A stretch of DNA of 64,000 bases from Terriglobia bacterium. GTDB lineage: Bacteria > Acidobacteriota > Terriglobia > Terriglobales > Acidobacteriaceae. Position numbers and translations under genes: made by a program. Of this stretch, positions 9,327 to 19,070 are shown piece after piece (positions within the stretch are counted from its first letter, which is position 1; every line of letters begins with the position of its first letter). Location of the stretch: NCBI GenBank assembly GCA_020073165.1, contig JAIQFP010000009.1:62001-126000 (forward strand). Reading direction: 5' to 3'. The notes under the pieces are model-generated. The model searched no databases. It saw nothing but the letters and a program-made list of their open reading frames with translations, and had not been told where the DNA came from.

Positions 9327-10094
9327 ATGAGCAGCAATAGCAAGCCCGGGCCGTACATCGAGTTCAAGGATGTTTCCAAGTCGTTTGGCGACAACCACGT
9401 GCTCAAACATGCCAACTTCGACGTCGTGTCCGGGGAAACGGTGTGCATCCTGGGACGCAGTGGCGTCGGCAAGTCGGTCTCCCTGCATCTCCTCATGGGT
9501 TTCCTGAAGCCGGACTCCGGACGCGTCATCGTCGCTTGCGAGGACACCACCGACTATCCCGAGCAGGAGTTGGAGCGCATCCGCAAGAAAGTCACCATGG
9601 TGTTCCAGAACGGCGCCCTGTTCGACTCGCTCACCGTAGGCGAAAACGTTGCCTTTCCCCTGCGCGAGCGCCGCGATTTGTCGGAGGAGCAGATCTACCA
9701 GATCGTTGACGGTCTGCTCGAAATGGTCGGGGTGAGGGAAATGCGCGAGCAGTTGCCCTCGGACTTGTCCACCGGCATGAAGCGCTCAGTCGCCATTGCG
9801 CGGGCCTTGTCCGCCCAGCCGGAGTGCGTCCTGTATGACGAGCCGACGACGATGGTCGATCCGCTGATGGCCCAATTGTTAGGTGACTTGATCAAACGCC
9901 TGAAGATTCAGTTGCATCTCACCAGCGTGGTGGTGACCCATGACATGCGGTTGGCCAAGAAGCTCGCGGACCGGGTCGTGTTTTTGCACGAAGGCAAGGT
10001 GCTCTTCTTTGGCACCTATCCGGAAATGGAGAAGTGCGGGCAACCCATTGTCGAGGAATTCTTGGAATTGGATGAGCTGAAGCTGGAGGCCTAG
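9327..10094 (+). CDS. ABC transporter ATPase, Mla (phospholipid/organic solvent) type
   Basis: 255 residues. Walker A is GRSGVGKS, the Q-loop MVFQNGALFDSLTV, the signature LSTGM in place of LSGGQ, and Walker B VLYDEPTTMVDP followed by VVVTHD. GALFDSLTVGENVAFPL is typical of MlaF-type ATPases that power phospholipid exchange between the two membranes. ATG 9327 is chosen; a TTG-started extension (9282) adds 15 unconserved residues. The permease (MlaE) and the MCE protein are not next to it, so it must act with partners elsewhere. Confidence 0.85.
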   Translation: MSSNSKPGPYIEFKDVSKSFGDNHVLKHANFDVVSGETVCILGRSGVGKSVSLHLLMGFLKPDSGRVIVACEDTTDYPEQELERIRKKVTMVFQNGALFDSLTVGENVAFPLRERRDLSEEQIYQIVDGLLEMVGVREMREQLPSDLSTGMKRSVAIARALSAQPECVLYDEPTTMVDPLMAQLLGDLIKRLKIQLHLTSVVVTHDMRLAKKLADRVVFLHEGKVLFFGTYPEMEKCGQPIVEEFLELDELKLEA

Positions 10095-10210
10095 CGAACT
10101 GTGGGGTGGCATGCCGTGTCGACTTCTTGGGAATTTTGCGCCCGCTGTAACCCGTAAACCGGTAACCTGTTTCCAACGCCGGATCTACTGATCTTCTAGG
10201 GGAGTTCGCC

Positions 10211-12613
10211 ATGAGCAGCCTGCATTCGGATACTCTTTCCGGTATCTCAGCCCCTCATACGCCTTTGTCCAGCGAAGAGCTACGCAAGATCGACGCCTAC
10301 TGGCGTGCCGCTAACTACCTTTCGGTCGGGCAGATTTATCTCTACGCCAATCCGCTGCTGCGAGAGCCTCTGAAGCTGGAGCACATCAAGCCCCGGTTGT
10401 TGGGACATTGGGGCACCACGCCGGGCCTGAACTTCATTTATGTCCACTTCAACCGCATCATCAAACAGCATGATCTGAACGTGGTCTACATTGCGGGTCC
10501 CGGGCACGGCGGTCCGGGCCTGGTCGCCAACACCTACCTGGAAGGCACCTACAGCGAGTTCTATCCCAACATTGCCCAGAACGAAGAGGGCATGCAACGA
10601 CTGTTTAAGCAGTTCTCGTTTCCGGGAGGAATCCCCAGCCACGTGGCACCTGAAACTCCCGGCTCCATTCATGAAGGCGGAGAACTGGGCTACTCGCTTT
10701 CGCACGCGGGTGGCGCCGCTTTCGACAACCCCGACCTGCTGGTGTGCTGCGTGGTGGGAGACGGGGAAGCGGAGACTGGGCCGCTGGCCACCAGTTGGCA
10801 CATCAACAAATTCCTGAACCCGGCGCGCGACGGCGCGGTGCTGCCGATTCTTCACCTGAATGGCTACAAGATCGCCAATCCCACCGTCTTGGCTCGGATG
10901 AGCGACGAGGAACTCACCCAATTCTTTATCGGTTACGGATGGAAGCCGTACTTCGTTGAAGGCCACGAGCCCGAACTCATGCATCAGCTCATGGCCGCAA
11001 CCCTCGACACCATTGTTGGTGAAATTCGCTCCATTCAGAGTGAAGCTCGCAGCAACGGAAAAACCGGACGCCCAGCGTGGCCGATGATCGTCCTGCGCAG
11101 CCCCAAGGGCTGGACCGGGCCCAAGATGGTCGACGGCAAGCCCGTCGAGGGCACATGGCGCGCCCACCAGGTACCGGTGGCGGACCTTCAGTCGAAGCCG
11201 GAGCACGTGAAGATTCTCGAAGACTGGATGAAGAGTTATCGTCCCGAGGAACTCTTCGATCACAACGGGAAGCTGATCCCCGAGCTAGCCGACCTGGCCC
11301 CGAAAGGCAACCGCCGCATGGGCGCGAACCCGCACGCCAACGGCGGCGTTTTGCTGCGCGACCTGGTCATGCCAGATTTCCGGAACTACGCCGTTAGCGT
11401 GGCAAAACCAGGTGCGGAGATTGCCGAAGCCACTCGCGTTATGGGTAACTTCCTGCGCGATGTGATGAAGCTAAATCTGGAGTCGAGGAACTTCCGGGTC
11501 TTCGGCCCGGATGAAACCGCTTCGAACCGCCTGGAAGCGCTTTTCGAGGTCACGGGCAAAGAGTGGATGGAGCCGATTTTGCAGGTAGATGAGCACCTGG
11601 TGCGCGACGGCCGCGTGGTGGAAATGCTGAGCGAACACATGTGTCAGGGCTGGCTCGAGGGCTACCTGCTGACCGGTCGTCACGGATTCTTCTCCTGCTA
11701 CGAGGCTTTCATCCACATCATCGATTCCATGTTCAACCAGCACGCCAAGTGGCTCAAGGTCACACGTCATATCGAGTGGCGCCGTCCGATTGCGTCGCTC
11801 AATTATCTGCTGACCTCGCACGTGTGGCGGCAGGACCACAACGGCTTCAGCCATCAGGACCCAGGATTCATCGATCACGTGATCAACAAGAAAGCCGATG
11901 TGGTACGGGTATATCTGCCACCGGATGCGAACTGCCTGCTCTCGGTGGCCGATCATTGCCTGCGCAGCCGGCACTACGTCAACGTGATCGTCGCCGGCAA
12001 GCAACCTGCCTTGCAGTATCTGAACATGGAGGCCGCCATCGAGCACTGCACCAACGGGATCGGCATCTGGGACTGGGCCAGCAACGACAATCAGGGCGAA
12101 CCCGATGTCGTGATGGCCTGCGCTGGTGACGTCCCAACGCTGGAGACGCTGGCGGCAGTCGACTTGTTGAGGCAGAATTTCCCCGACATCAAGATCCGCG
12201 TGGTCAACGTCGTGGACCTGATGACCATCCAGCCCTCTTCGGAGCATCCGCACGGGCTCTCCGATCACGATTTCGACTCACTGTTCACCGTGGACAAGCC
12301 GATCATCTTCGCCTATCACGGGTATCCCTGGCTCATTCATCGCCTCACCTATCGCCGCCGCAATCACGACAACCTGCATGTACGCGGCTACAAGGAAGAA
12401 GGCACCACGACCACCCCGTTCGACATGACCGTGCTGAACGACCTGGACCGCTACCATCTCGCCGGAGATGTGGTGGACCGTGTCCCCCGGCTGCAGCGCA
12501 CGGGAGGCCACTTCAAACAATTTCTGCGCAATAAGCTGGTCGAGCACAAGCAGTACATCTCCGAGCACGGCGAGGACATGCCTGAGATCCAGAATTGGAA
12601 GTGGTCTCACTAG
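10211..12613 (+). CDS. xfp: Xylulose-5-phosphate/fructose-6-phosphate phosphoketolase
   Basis: A thiamine-diphosphate enzyme that splits xylulose 5-phosphate (and often fructose 6-phosphate) with phosphate to give acetyl phosphate plus glyceraldehyde 3-phosphate (or erythrose 4-phosphate). The 800-residue length is normal. [19 protein letters not shown] and the diphosphate-binding [15 protein letters not shown] block are clear, as is the conserved C-terminal region containing [14 protein letters not shown]-like sequence. AGGGGAG precedes the ATG by 7 nt. It is followed 3 bp later by ackA, so the acetyl phosphate is converted directly to acetate and ATP. Confidence 0.95.
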   Translation: MSSLHSDTLSGISAPHTPLSSEELRKIDAYWRAANYLSVGQIYLYANPLLREPLKLEHIKPRLLGHWGTTPGLNFIYVHFNRIIKQHDLNVVYIAGPGHGGPGLVANTYLEGTYSEFYPNIAQNEEGMQRLFKQFSFPGGIPSHVAPETPGSIHEGGELGYSLSHAGGAAFDNPDLLVCCVVGDGEAETGPLATSWHINKFLNPARDGAVLPILHLNGYKIANPTVLARMSDEELTQFFIGYGWKPYFVEGHEPELMHQLMAATLDTIVGEIRSIQSEARSNGKTGRPAWPMIVLRSPKGWTGPKMVDGKPVEGTWRAHQVPVADLQSKPEHVKILEDWMKSYRPEELFDHNGKLIPELADLAPKGNRRMGANPHANGGVLLRDLVMPDFRNYAVSVAKPGAEIAEATRVMGNFLRDVMKLNLESRNFRVFGPDETASNRLEALFEVTGKEWMEPILQVDEHLVRDGRVVEMLSEHMCQGWLEGYLLTGRHGFFSCYEAFIHIIDSMFNQHAKWLKVTRHIEWRRPIASLNYLLTSHVWRQDHNGFSHQDPGFIDHVINKKADVVRVYLPPDANCLLSVADHCLRSRHYVNVIVAGKQPALQYLNMEAAIEHCTNGIGIWDWASNDNQGEPDVVMACAGDVPTLETLAAVDLLRQNFPDIKIRVVNVVDLMTIQPSSEHPHGLSDHDFDSLFTVDKPIIFAYHGYPWLIHRLTYRRRNHDNLHVRGYKEEGTTTTPFDMTVLNDLDRYHLAGDVVDRVPRLQRTGGHFKQFLRNKLVEHKQYISEHGEDMPEIQNWKWSH

Positions 12614-12616
12614 CGC

Positions 12617-13825
12617 ATGAAAGTTCTCGTGCTCAATTCCGGCTCGAGCAGCCAGAAGAGCTCCCTGCATGAACTGGGGGATTCGCTTCCGCAGGATCCC
12701 CCAGTTGCCGTGTGGGAAGCCAGGATTGAGTGGGACGGCGGCACGGCCGATCTTCAGGTCAGCAATTCGCACGGCGCCACGGTTCGGGAGCAGGTGCGAG
12801 TTGAAGACCGGCAAACCGCCATCGAGCGAATGCTGGACACGCTCTGGAGCGGCAGCACGCGGGTCATCGCCAGCGCGTCTGAGATCGATGTGGTAGGCCA
12901 CCGCGTGGTTCACGGCGGGCACAAACTGGAGGACGCCACGGTGGTCACGCCGGAAGTGAAGAGCATCATCGCCAGCGTGGCCGTGTTTGCGCCGCTGCAC
13001 AACCGCGCCGAACTCGAGGGGATCGAAATCGTTGAGAGGCTGGTGGGTGGCGTACGCCAGGTGGTTGTCTTCGATACCGGGTTCCATCGCACGCTGCCGC
13101 TGCCCGCGGCGGTTTACCCGGGTCCCTACGAGTGGCTCGAGCAGGGCATCCGGCGCTATGGCTTCCACGGCATCAACCACCAGTATTGCGCGCAACGCTC
13201 CGCCCACCTGCTGGGCCGCGATCCGGGTTCGCTCAAGCTGGTGAGCTGCCACCTGGGCAATGGCTGCTCGCTGGCGGCGATTCGCGGAGGAGTGAGCGTG
13301 GATACCACCATGGGCTTCACGCCGCTGGATGGCCTGATGATGGGCACCCGCTCCGGCGCGGTCGATCCCGGAATCCTCACCTATCTCATGCGCCAGAGCC
13401 CGGTCACCGGAGAGCAACTCGACGCGACCCTGAACCAGAAATCAGGCCTGCTGGGAATTTCAGGAGTTTCCGGCGACATGAGGCAGATTCTTGCTGCCAT
13501 CAAGAGCGGGAATCAACGCGCCCAGTTGGCCTTCGACATGTATGTGCGCCGTCTGCAAGCTGGCATCGGCGCGATGGCCACCGTGCTTGGGGGAATGGAC
13601 GCCCTGATCTTTACCGCCGGAGTAGGAGAGCACTCGCCCGAGGTTCGCGCGGCCACGTGTGAGAAGCTCGGGTTTCTTGGAGTGCAGCTGGACCGGGAGA
13701 AGAATTCGCAGTCACCCGCCGACCAGGAGATCTCAACTCCCGAATCAACTGTCCGCGTGCTCATCATTCGCGCCCAGGAAGACTGGGCCATCGCTAAAGC
13801 CTGCTGGACCATCGCTCCTAGGTAG
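12617..13825 (+). CDS. ackA: Acetate kinase
   Basis: Converts acetyl phosphate and ADP to acetate and ATP (reversible). ASKHA-fold motifs are present: LNSGSSSQKSSL at the N-terminus, FDTGFHRTLP, YGFHGINHQYC, SCHLGNGCSLAA, and TAGVGEHSPEVR near the C-terminus. The length of 402 is normal. FHGINH replaces the usual FHGTSH and GVGEHS replaces GIGENS, small departures from the common motif. It starts 3 bp after xfp in one operon. Its TAG stop lies inside a dispersed hairpin repeat. Confidence 0.93.
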   Translation: MKVLVLNSGSSSQKSSLHELGDSLPQDPPVAVWEARIEWDGGTADLQVSNSHGATVREQVRVEDRQTAIERMLDTLWSGSTRVIASASEIDVVGHRVVHGGHKLEDATVVTPEVKSIIASVAVFAPLHNRAELEGIEIVERLVGGVRQVVVFDTGFHRTLPLPAAVYPGPYEWLEQGIRRYGFHGINHQYCAQRSAHLLGRDPGSLKLVSCHLGNGCSLAAIRGGVSVDTTMGFTPLDGLMMGTRSGAVDPGILTYLMRQSPVTGEQLDATLNQKSGLLGISGVSGDMRQILAAIKSGNQRAQLAFDMYVRRLQAGIGAMATVLGGMDALIFTAGVGEHSPEVRAATCEKLGFLGVQLDREKNSQSPADQEISTPESTVRVLIIRAQEDWAIAKACWTIAPR

Positions 13826-13848
13826 CGCCGGCGTCCCGCCGGCCACCT
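13822..13848 (+). repeat. Dispersed hairpin repeat (GTAGCGCCGG family), copy 1
   Basis: GTAGCGCCGGCGTCCCGCCG followed by GCCACC. A 7-bp stem, GCCGGCG/CGCCGGC, closes a TCC loop. It holds the ackA stop codon (TAG 13823-13825) and separates the convergent ackA and ribE genes. Confidence 0.7.
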
Positions 13849-13896
13849 AACCGTGAGCGGGACACTGAGCTGCAGGAAGCGGTCCCGAACCTCTTT

Positions 13897-14541
13897 TCAG
13901 AACCCTTGCGCCACCAGCCTCTCCAGCGTCAGCGGGCTGTTCGCTGAGTCCCCATGCATCATCTTTTCCACATACTTCGCGATCATGTCCACTTCCAGGT
14001 TGACCGGATCGCCCGGCTTGAGCGATGCCAGATTCGTCATCGCTACCGTGTGAGGGATGATGGCTACGGTCACTTCAGTCCCTTCGATTTTGGCGACGGT
14101 CAGGCTGATGCCTTCAATCGAAAGCGATCCCTTGAAGATCACGTAACGCGCCAGTTCCGGAGGAATCTCGACGTGCAGCCAGTAGTCGTCCGCCCCGGGG
14201 ATCCGATCCAGAGCACGAAATGTGCCGGCGCCGTCCACGTGGCCCTGCACGATGTGTCCGCCAAAGCGCCCATCGGCACGCATGGGAAGTTCCAGGTTGA
14301 CCAGCGCGCCTTCCTTGATGCGCGAGAAAGACGTGCGGTGCCATGTCTCTTCCGCCAAGTCGGCAGCGAAGGATTTGGGCGTAATCTCCACTGCGGTCAG
14401 GCAAACACCACTGACTGCAATGCTGGCGCCCTTCTTGAGTTCCTGTGCGAGTTGCGAAGACGAAACAGTCAGGCGGCGGTTGCCGCCGTCCTGCTTGATG
14501 CCGACTACTTTTCCAACTTCTTCAATGATGCCGGTGAACAT
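13897..14541 (-). CDS. ribE: Riboflavin synthase, alpha chain
   Basis: Dismutates two molecules of 6,7-dimethyl-8-ribityllumazine to riboflavin. It begins with the diagnostic MFTGIIEEVG and has two tandem lumazine-binding barrels (about 1-97 and 98-195), with the repeat signatures GVCLTAVEI and GISLTVAKI. The length of 214 is normal. It lies 120 bp downstream of ribD on the same strand and is probably cotranscribed. No FMN riboswitch is visible upstream. Confidence 0.95.
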   Translation of the reverse strand: MFTGIIEEVGKVVGIKQDGGNRRLTVSSSQLAQELKKGASIAVSGVCLTAVEITPKSFAADLAEETWHRTSFSRIKEGALVNLELPMRADGRFGGHIVQGHVDGAGTFRALDRIPGADDYWLHVEIPPELARYVIFKGSLSIEGISLTVAKIEGTEVTVAIIPHTVAMTNLASLKPGDPVNLEVDMIAKYVEKMMHGDSANSPLTLERLVAQGF

Positions 14542-14595
14542 GAAAACCTCCCGGGAAACTCTTCATCATAGTCCACAAGGAAGGCTCCTTCGGCG

Positions 14596-14620
14596 GTAGC
14601 GCTGGGCGGGACGCCGCAGG
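14596..14620 (+). repeat. Dispersed hairpin repeat (GTAGCGCCGG family), diverged copy 2
   Basis: GTAGCGCTGGGCGGGACGCC in the gap between ribD and ribE. A degenerate member, recognised from the GTAGCGC start and the GGGACGCC core. Confidence 0.45.
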
Positions 14621-14661
14621 CCTCTTCTCTGTGTCTCTGTGTCTCGGTTGAACGGCCCTTC

Positions 14662-15828
14662 TCAGCCCTGATACGGATCCCGCAGATATCCCTCCACCGC
14701 GAAGTCTTCCCCGAAGCGGTGTAGCCGTAACGACTTCACGTGGGCAGCGTCGCGCATGTGGCGGAAGCCGGGGCCGGCGGCGAACGGCACGGACCCTGTA
14801 CCCGCGAGGATCTTGGGGGCGTAGTAGAGGAACACTTTGTCCACGATGCCGGACGCCAGCGCCGCCCAATTAACCATGGCTCCGCCTTCGATCAGCAGAC
14901 CAGTGATTTCCATCTCGCCCAGGGAGCGGGCCACGGCGGTCATGTCGGGGCGGCCGTCCGGAGTAGAGTAAGGCACCTGCACCACGCGAATGCCGTGGGC
15001 CTGCAACCGCTCTTTTTTCTTCTCCTCTGCCAGGGAGCAGAGCACCAGCACATCGTCCTTGGCGGTTTTGACCAGGCGTGACTCTAGGGGCAGCCGGAGC
15101 AGGGAATCGAGGATGACCCGCAGCAGCGGCCGCCGGCGTGGATGGCCGCTGCGGTCCGTGAGCAGCGGGTCGTCGGCAATCACCGTGCCCACGCCGACCA
15201 TGATCGCGTCATGCTGGTGGCGCAGTTCTTGTACGTGCGCCCGCGCAGGTTCGCTGGTGATGTATCCACCAGTCGCACCTCCAGCGCCGAGCGCGGTGGG
15301 ATTTTGCGACTCGCTGGGCGGCGGAGCGATTTTGCCGTCGAGCGTCATAGCGGCTTTGAGCGTGACCAACGGAGTGTGGTGGCGGATGTACTTCGCGAAT
15401 GACTCGTTCAGCGACTTCGCGTCCTCTTCGAGGATGCCGCTGGCGACCTCGATCCCTGCGTCGCGCAGCCGCGCGAAGCCACGTCCACTGACCAGCGGGT
15501 TGGGGTCGGCTATGCAAGCCACCACGCGCCGGATTCCAGCGGCAATTACGGCGTCCGCACAAGACCCGGTCCGGCCCTGGTGGGAGCAGGGCTCCAGATT
15601 GATGTAGAGGGTCGCCCCGCGTGCTTTGGATCCGGCCTGCTCTAGGGCGAGAACTTCGGCGTGCTTCACCCCGTCGTAGGTGTGAAAGCCATTGCCGACA
15701 ATGGTGCCGGCATCATCCGCGACAATCGCGCCCACACATGGGTTGGGCGAAGCCAGTCCCACCCCCTGCCGCGCCAGTTCCATTGCCCGGCGGAGGAAGC
15801 CTTCATCGGTTTGGCGCGATGCGTTCAC
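14662..15828 (-). CDS. ribD: Bifunctional riboflavin biosynthesis deaminase/reductase
   Basis: Carries out the second and third steps of riboflavin synthesis: deamination of the pyrimidine intermediate, then NADPH reduction of its ribosyl chain. The N-terminal deaminase (about 1-145) has the zinc ligands HAEVLAL and EPCSHQGRTGSC. The C-terminal reductase (about 150-388) has VTLKAAMTLDGKI and the GLLIEGGAMVN motif. The 388-residue length is slightly above the usual 360-380. Upstream of ribE. Confidence 0.94.
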   Translation of the reverse strand: MNASRQTDEGFLRRAMELARQGVGLASPNPCVGAIVADDAGTIVGNGFHTYDGVKHAEVLALEQAGSKARGATLYINLEPCSHQGRTGSCADAVIAAGIRRVVACIADPNPLVSGRGFARLRDAGIEVASGILEEDAKSLNESFAKYIRHHTPLVTLKAAMTLDGKIAPPPSESQNPTALGAGGATGGYITSEPARAHVQELRHQHDAIMVGVGTVIADDPLLTDRSGHPRRRPLLRVILDSLLRLPLESRLVKTAKDDVLVLCSLAEEKKKERLQAHGIRVVQVPYSTPDGRPDMTAVARSLGEMEITGLLIEGGAMVNWAALASGIVDKVFLYYAPKILAGTGSVPFAAGPGFRHMRDAAHVKSLRLHRFGEDFAVEGYLRDPYQG

Positions 15829-15942
15829 GGGAAGACATTATTTCACCACCGAGACACTGTGAAACGGAGAGCCGCAACTCCGAATCACGCAAAGCCCTTA
15901 AGAAGCGGCAACGCAGAATTCCCGCTACAAAATCGCTGAGAG

Positions 15943-15961
15943 CTTAAAGTTTAACTTTAAG
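15943..15961. promoter_or_regulatory. Palindrome between ftsY and ribD
   Basis: A perfect 9-bp inverted repeat, CTTAAAGTT-T-AACTTTAAG, markedly AT-rich compared with its surroundings. It lies 63 bp past the ftsY stop and 115 bp before the ribD start. It could be an operator for ribD or a weak hairpin ending ftsY transcription. Only the palindrome is observed; the role is inferred. Confidence 0.35.
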
Positions 15962-16006
15962 ACCTGCTTCTTCTCCGTATCTCTGTGCCTCCGTGGCGAA
16001 AAGGCG

Positions 16007-16963
16007 CTAAGAGAAGAGTGAATCCACAAACTCACGGGGATCGAACGGCAGCAGATCCCCAGCCTTCTCGCCCACACCCACATAGCGCACGGGCACGCCC
16101 AGTTCGCGGGAGATGGCTACCACCACTCCACCCTTGGCAGTGCCGTCTAGCTTGGTCAAAACAATTCCGGTCACTCCGGCCGACTCGGTGAACAGCCGGG
16201 CCTGCTGCAGCCCATTCTGCCCGGTAGTAGCGTCCATCACCAGCAAGGTCTCGTGGGGCGCGCCGGGGATGATGCGCTGCGCCGTGCGCCGCATCTTTTC
16301 CAGTTCCGCCATCAGGTTGGCCTTGGTGTGCAGACGCCCGGCCGTGTCCACGATGACGTAGTCCGTGTGGCGGGCCGACGCCGCCTGCAGAGCGTCGAAG
16401 AGCACCGCCGCCGGATCGCCTCCAGCCTTGGTTTTGATGACCTCCGTCCCGGTCCGTTGGCCCCAGATGTCCAATTGTTCAATGGCAGCGGCGCGGAAGG
16501 TATCGGCTGCGCATAGCAGGACAGTCTTGCCGCCGGAACGGAAAACCTGCGCCAGCTTGCCGATAGTAGTAGTTTTGCCGGTGCCGTTCACCCCGACCAC
16601 CAGGATGACTTCCGGCGTGCCATCGACCTTCTGCACCGGCTGGGTGTTGGCGGCGGTGAGGATCGCCAGCAATTCTTCTTTCAGCAGGCGCTTGAGTTCT
16701 CCCACGTCCTTGATCTGCTTGCGGTCGGCCTTCTCGCGCAGCTTGTTCAGCACCTCATGGGTGGTGGTGGTACCGAGGTCAGCGCCAATGAGCGTAGCTT
16801 CGAGGTCGTCCAAGGTGGCGCGATCGATTTCCTTGCTGAAGGAGACCACTTCCTCGATGCGTTCGCTCAGGTTCTCGCGTGTGCGCGTGACCGCCTCTTT
16901 CATGCGCTCGAGAAAACTGGGCCTCTGCTCTTCGTCCAGGCTGCCAAACAGAGTTTGAATCAT
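16007..16963 (-). CDS. ftsY: Signal recognition particle receptor FtsY
   Basis: An SRP-type GTPase at the inner membrane that receives ribosomes bound to SRP. The 318 residues comprise an N domain (about 20-110) and a G domain with P-loop GVNGTGKT (about 124-131), DTAGR and [10 protein letters not shown]. The acidic A domain of E. coli FtsY is absent, as in many bacteria; the short N-terminal helix may suffice for membrane binding. The SRP RNA gene of the same pathway is at 29465. Confidence 0.95.
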   Translation of the reverse strand: MIQTLFGSLDEEQRPSFLERMKEAVTRTRENLSERIEEVVSFSKEIDRATLDDLEATLIGADLGTTTTHEVLNKLREKADRKQIKDVGELKRLLKEELLAILTAANTQPVQKVDGTPEVILVVGVNGTGKTTTIGKLAQVFRSGGKTVLLCAADTFRAAAIEQLDIWGQRTGTEVIKTKAGGDPAAVLFDALQAASARHTDYVIVDTAGRLHTKANLMAELEKMRRTAQRIIPGAPHETLLVMDATTGQNGLQQARLFTESAGVTGIVLTKLDGTAKGGVVVAISRELGVPVRYVGVGEKAGDLLPFDPREFVDSLFS

Positions 16964-17046
16964 AGGAATGCCAGTTCTGATTATAGCGGTCGGGATTGCG
17001 GTTCTTCGTCCGCCAAGGAAGAGTTTCTTGCGGAAGGGCCAGCGAT

Positions 17047-18888
17047 TTAGAAGGGGCCGGGCTCCCCCGCAGCGGCGCTGGCAGCACGTTCGACGACGGC
17101 CGGTTTTGCCACGACCGGTGCGGGAGCAGCGGCGGGCGGCGTCGGTGCGACTCCCATGCCGGGACGCTGAATCCGGATATCGCCCCGCTGGTACACGGCG
17201 TTCAAAGCAAACACCGGGACGGGATCCAGACGCTTTCCGGAGAGCGAGTGAATGATGCGCAGGGCTTCGTGCACATCGTGCGCTTGCTGATACGGCCGGT
17301 TGGTGGTGAGGGCGTCAAACGTATCAGCCACCGCAATGATGCGGGGCAACAAGGGGATCTGGTCCTCTTTGAGGCCGTGCGGATAGCCGCGTCCATCGAG
17401 CGACTCGTGGTGCAGCTCGATCCCCGGGATCATCTCCTTCAACTGCGGCACGGGGCGCAGAATGTTCGCCCCCTTGGTGGTATGGGTCTTCATGATTTCG
17501 AACTCTTCCGGCGTAAGCGCCCCAGGTTTCTTGAGGATTCGATCTTCAATACCAATCTTGCCTACGTCATGCAGCTGGGCGGAGATGCGGACAATTTCGA
17601 TAAAGTCGTCCTTCAGGCCTATTTCGCGCGCGATCAATACGGAATAGCGCGTCACGCGGTCGGAGTGGCCTCGGGTGTAGGGGTCCTTTTCGTCGACCGC
17701 GCCGGCCAGCATCTGAATGGAGGCCATGAACAGATCGCGGTTCTCCTTGGCAGCCCGTTTCAGGTCAAGGACGAACTGTTCGAGCTCCTCCGACATGGTG
17801 TTAAACGTGACTGCCAGTTCCCCGATTTCGGTGCGGCTCTTGAGTTTCACCCGTTGCGAGAAGTCTCCGCGGGCAATGGCGCGGCTGGACTCGGTCAGGA
17901 CTTCCAGTGGATTTGTGATCCGGCGAGTGGCGTAGAAACTGATACCGATGCTGACCAGGACCGCCATCACTGCCAGGATGCGAGCGCTGCTCTGCATTTC
18001 GTAGACCGCACGGTAGGCCTCATCGCGCGGCTTCTGTACCACCACTGCCCAGTCCAGGTTCAGCACGGGGCTGTACGTGCCCAGCATCTTGGTGCTGCTC
18101 TTGCCGTTCCCGATGGTGAATTCCCGGGTGGCGGCGAGTTGCGCTTTGGCGCCTTCCTCGACGAAGTTGCGCACGATCTCGAGGTTGGTCATGTCCTGAC
18201 CGGTAGCGTAGTCGGGGGTCGCTCCGGCGACCAGACGGCCCTCGCTGTCCACCACGTAGGGAGTGAGACCGCCGCGGTTCACCTCTTGCAGCCGGCGAAT
18301 CAGAAACTGCAGGTCCACCACCGAGCCGATCATGCCCAGGAAGCGTCCGCCGTACATCACAGGCGCGCTGACCAGCATCACGGTGCGGGCCGATTTCCCA
18401 CTGCCCACCACTAGTGCCTGGCCGTTGTAGGCCCGGCCTTCGCGGGCGGCTGCGTAGGCACGCTCCAGCTCACGCTGCAAGAAAGCGTCGGGGGCGATGC
18501 GGCCCGCCGAGATTCCCTTGGCTTCCGAGTTCAGCAGCGTGGCATAGGCCAGGTCGTCGGAGGACGAAACAAAGTTCTCCAGCAGGGCACGCAACTCCGG
18601 CGCCTCGACGTGCTCGGAGGTGATGTCTCCGCCGCTGGCTACCTGCAGTGCCGACGACAAGTTGGTCAGCATCATGCGCAGGGTTGCCTGGTGCTGCGAT
18701 AAGTCATCGGCCAGCGAGCGGGTGACTGTGTTCTGCAGCAGCCTTTCATTGGTGATCAGCCGGTCGCGGTTGATGGCTTGCACTTGTGCCGAGTAGAAAT
18801 ACATCGGCACCACGCTGATGAGTACCAGCACACTGAGGATGACGTACAGAATCGGAATGCGCGATGGGATAGGCAGTTTCAGCGACAA
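17047..18888 (-). CDS. Membrane HD-GYP cyclic-di-GMP phosphodiesterase with Cache and HAMP domains
   Basis: 613 residues. A membrane helix (about 10-35) is followed by a periplasmic double-Cache sensor (about 40-295), a second helix, a HAMP domain (about 315-370) and an HD-GYP domain (about 382-555). The catalytic HD is H440-D441 (in [13 protein letters not shown]), and [11 protein letters not shown] carries the GYP motif. Such proteins hydrolyse c-di-GMP in response to a periplasmic ligand. A Pro/Ala-rich tail of about 55 residues follows the catalytic domain. No diguanylate cyclase is nearby. Confidence 0.9.
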   Translation of the reverse strand: MSLKLPIPSRIPILYVILSVLVLISVVPMYFYSAQVQAINRDRLITNERLLQNTVTRSLADDLSQHQATLRMMLTNLSSALQVASGGDITSEHVEAPELRALLENFVSSSDDLAYATLLNSEAKGISAGRIAPDAFLQRELERAYAAAREGRAYNGQALVVGSGKSARTVMLVSAPVMYGGRFLGMIGSVVDLQFLIRRLQEVNRGGLTPYVVDSEGRLVAGATPDYATGQDMTNLEIVRNFVEEGAKAQLAATREFTIGNGKSSTKMLGTYSPVLNLDWAVVVQKPRDEAYRAVYEMQSSARILAVMAVLVSIGISFYATRRITNPLEVLTESSRAIARGDFSQRVKLKSRTEIGELAVTFNTMSEELEQFVLDLKRAAKENRDLFMASIQMLAGAVDEKDPYTRGHSDRVTRYSVLIAREIGLKDDFIEIVRISAQLHDVGKIGIEDRILKKPGALTPEEFEIMKTHTTKGANILRPVPQLKEMIPGIELHHESLDGRGYPHGLKEDQIPLLPRIIAVADTFDALTTNRPYQQAHDVHEALRIIHSLSGKRLDPVPVFALNAVYQRGDIRIQRPGMGVAPTPPAAAPAPVVAKPAVVERAASAAAGEPGPF

Positions 18889-19070
18889 ATTGGCCCCAAC
18901 GCCGCCCTCACCGGCGGCCCGGCTATCCTTAAAATTCTACTTTGAATGTTAGCAGAAGGAAGCTGAGATCGCAGGCTGAGGTCGTTACGAAAGTACCCCA
19001 CGATGTGTGCCTTTGGGATCGGTTTGGCGACAAGAATTAAGGGTTCGGCTGGGCAGGCGACTTGCCGGAG

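Noticed and set aside
10280-13417. Long minus-strand frames opposite xfp and ackA (327, 265 and 379 codons)
   Set aside because: All are mirror frames of two enzymes with full-length, motif-complete products.
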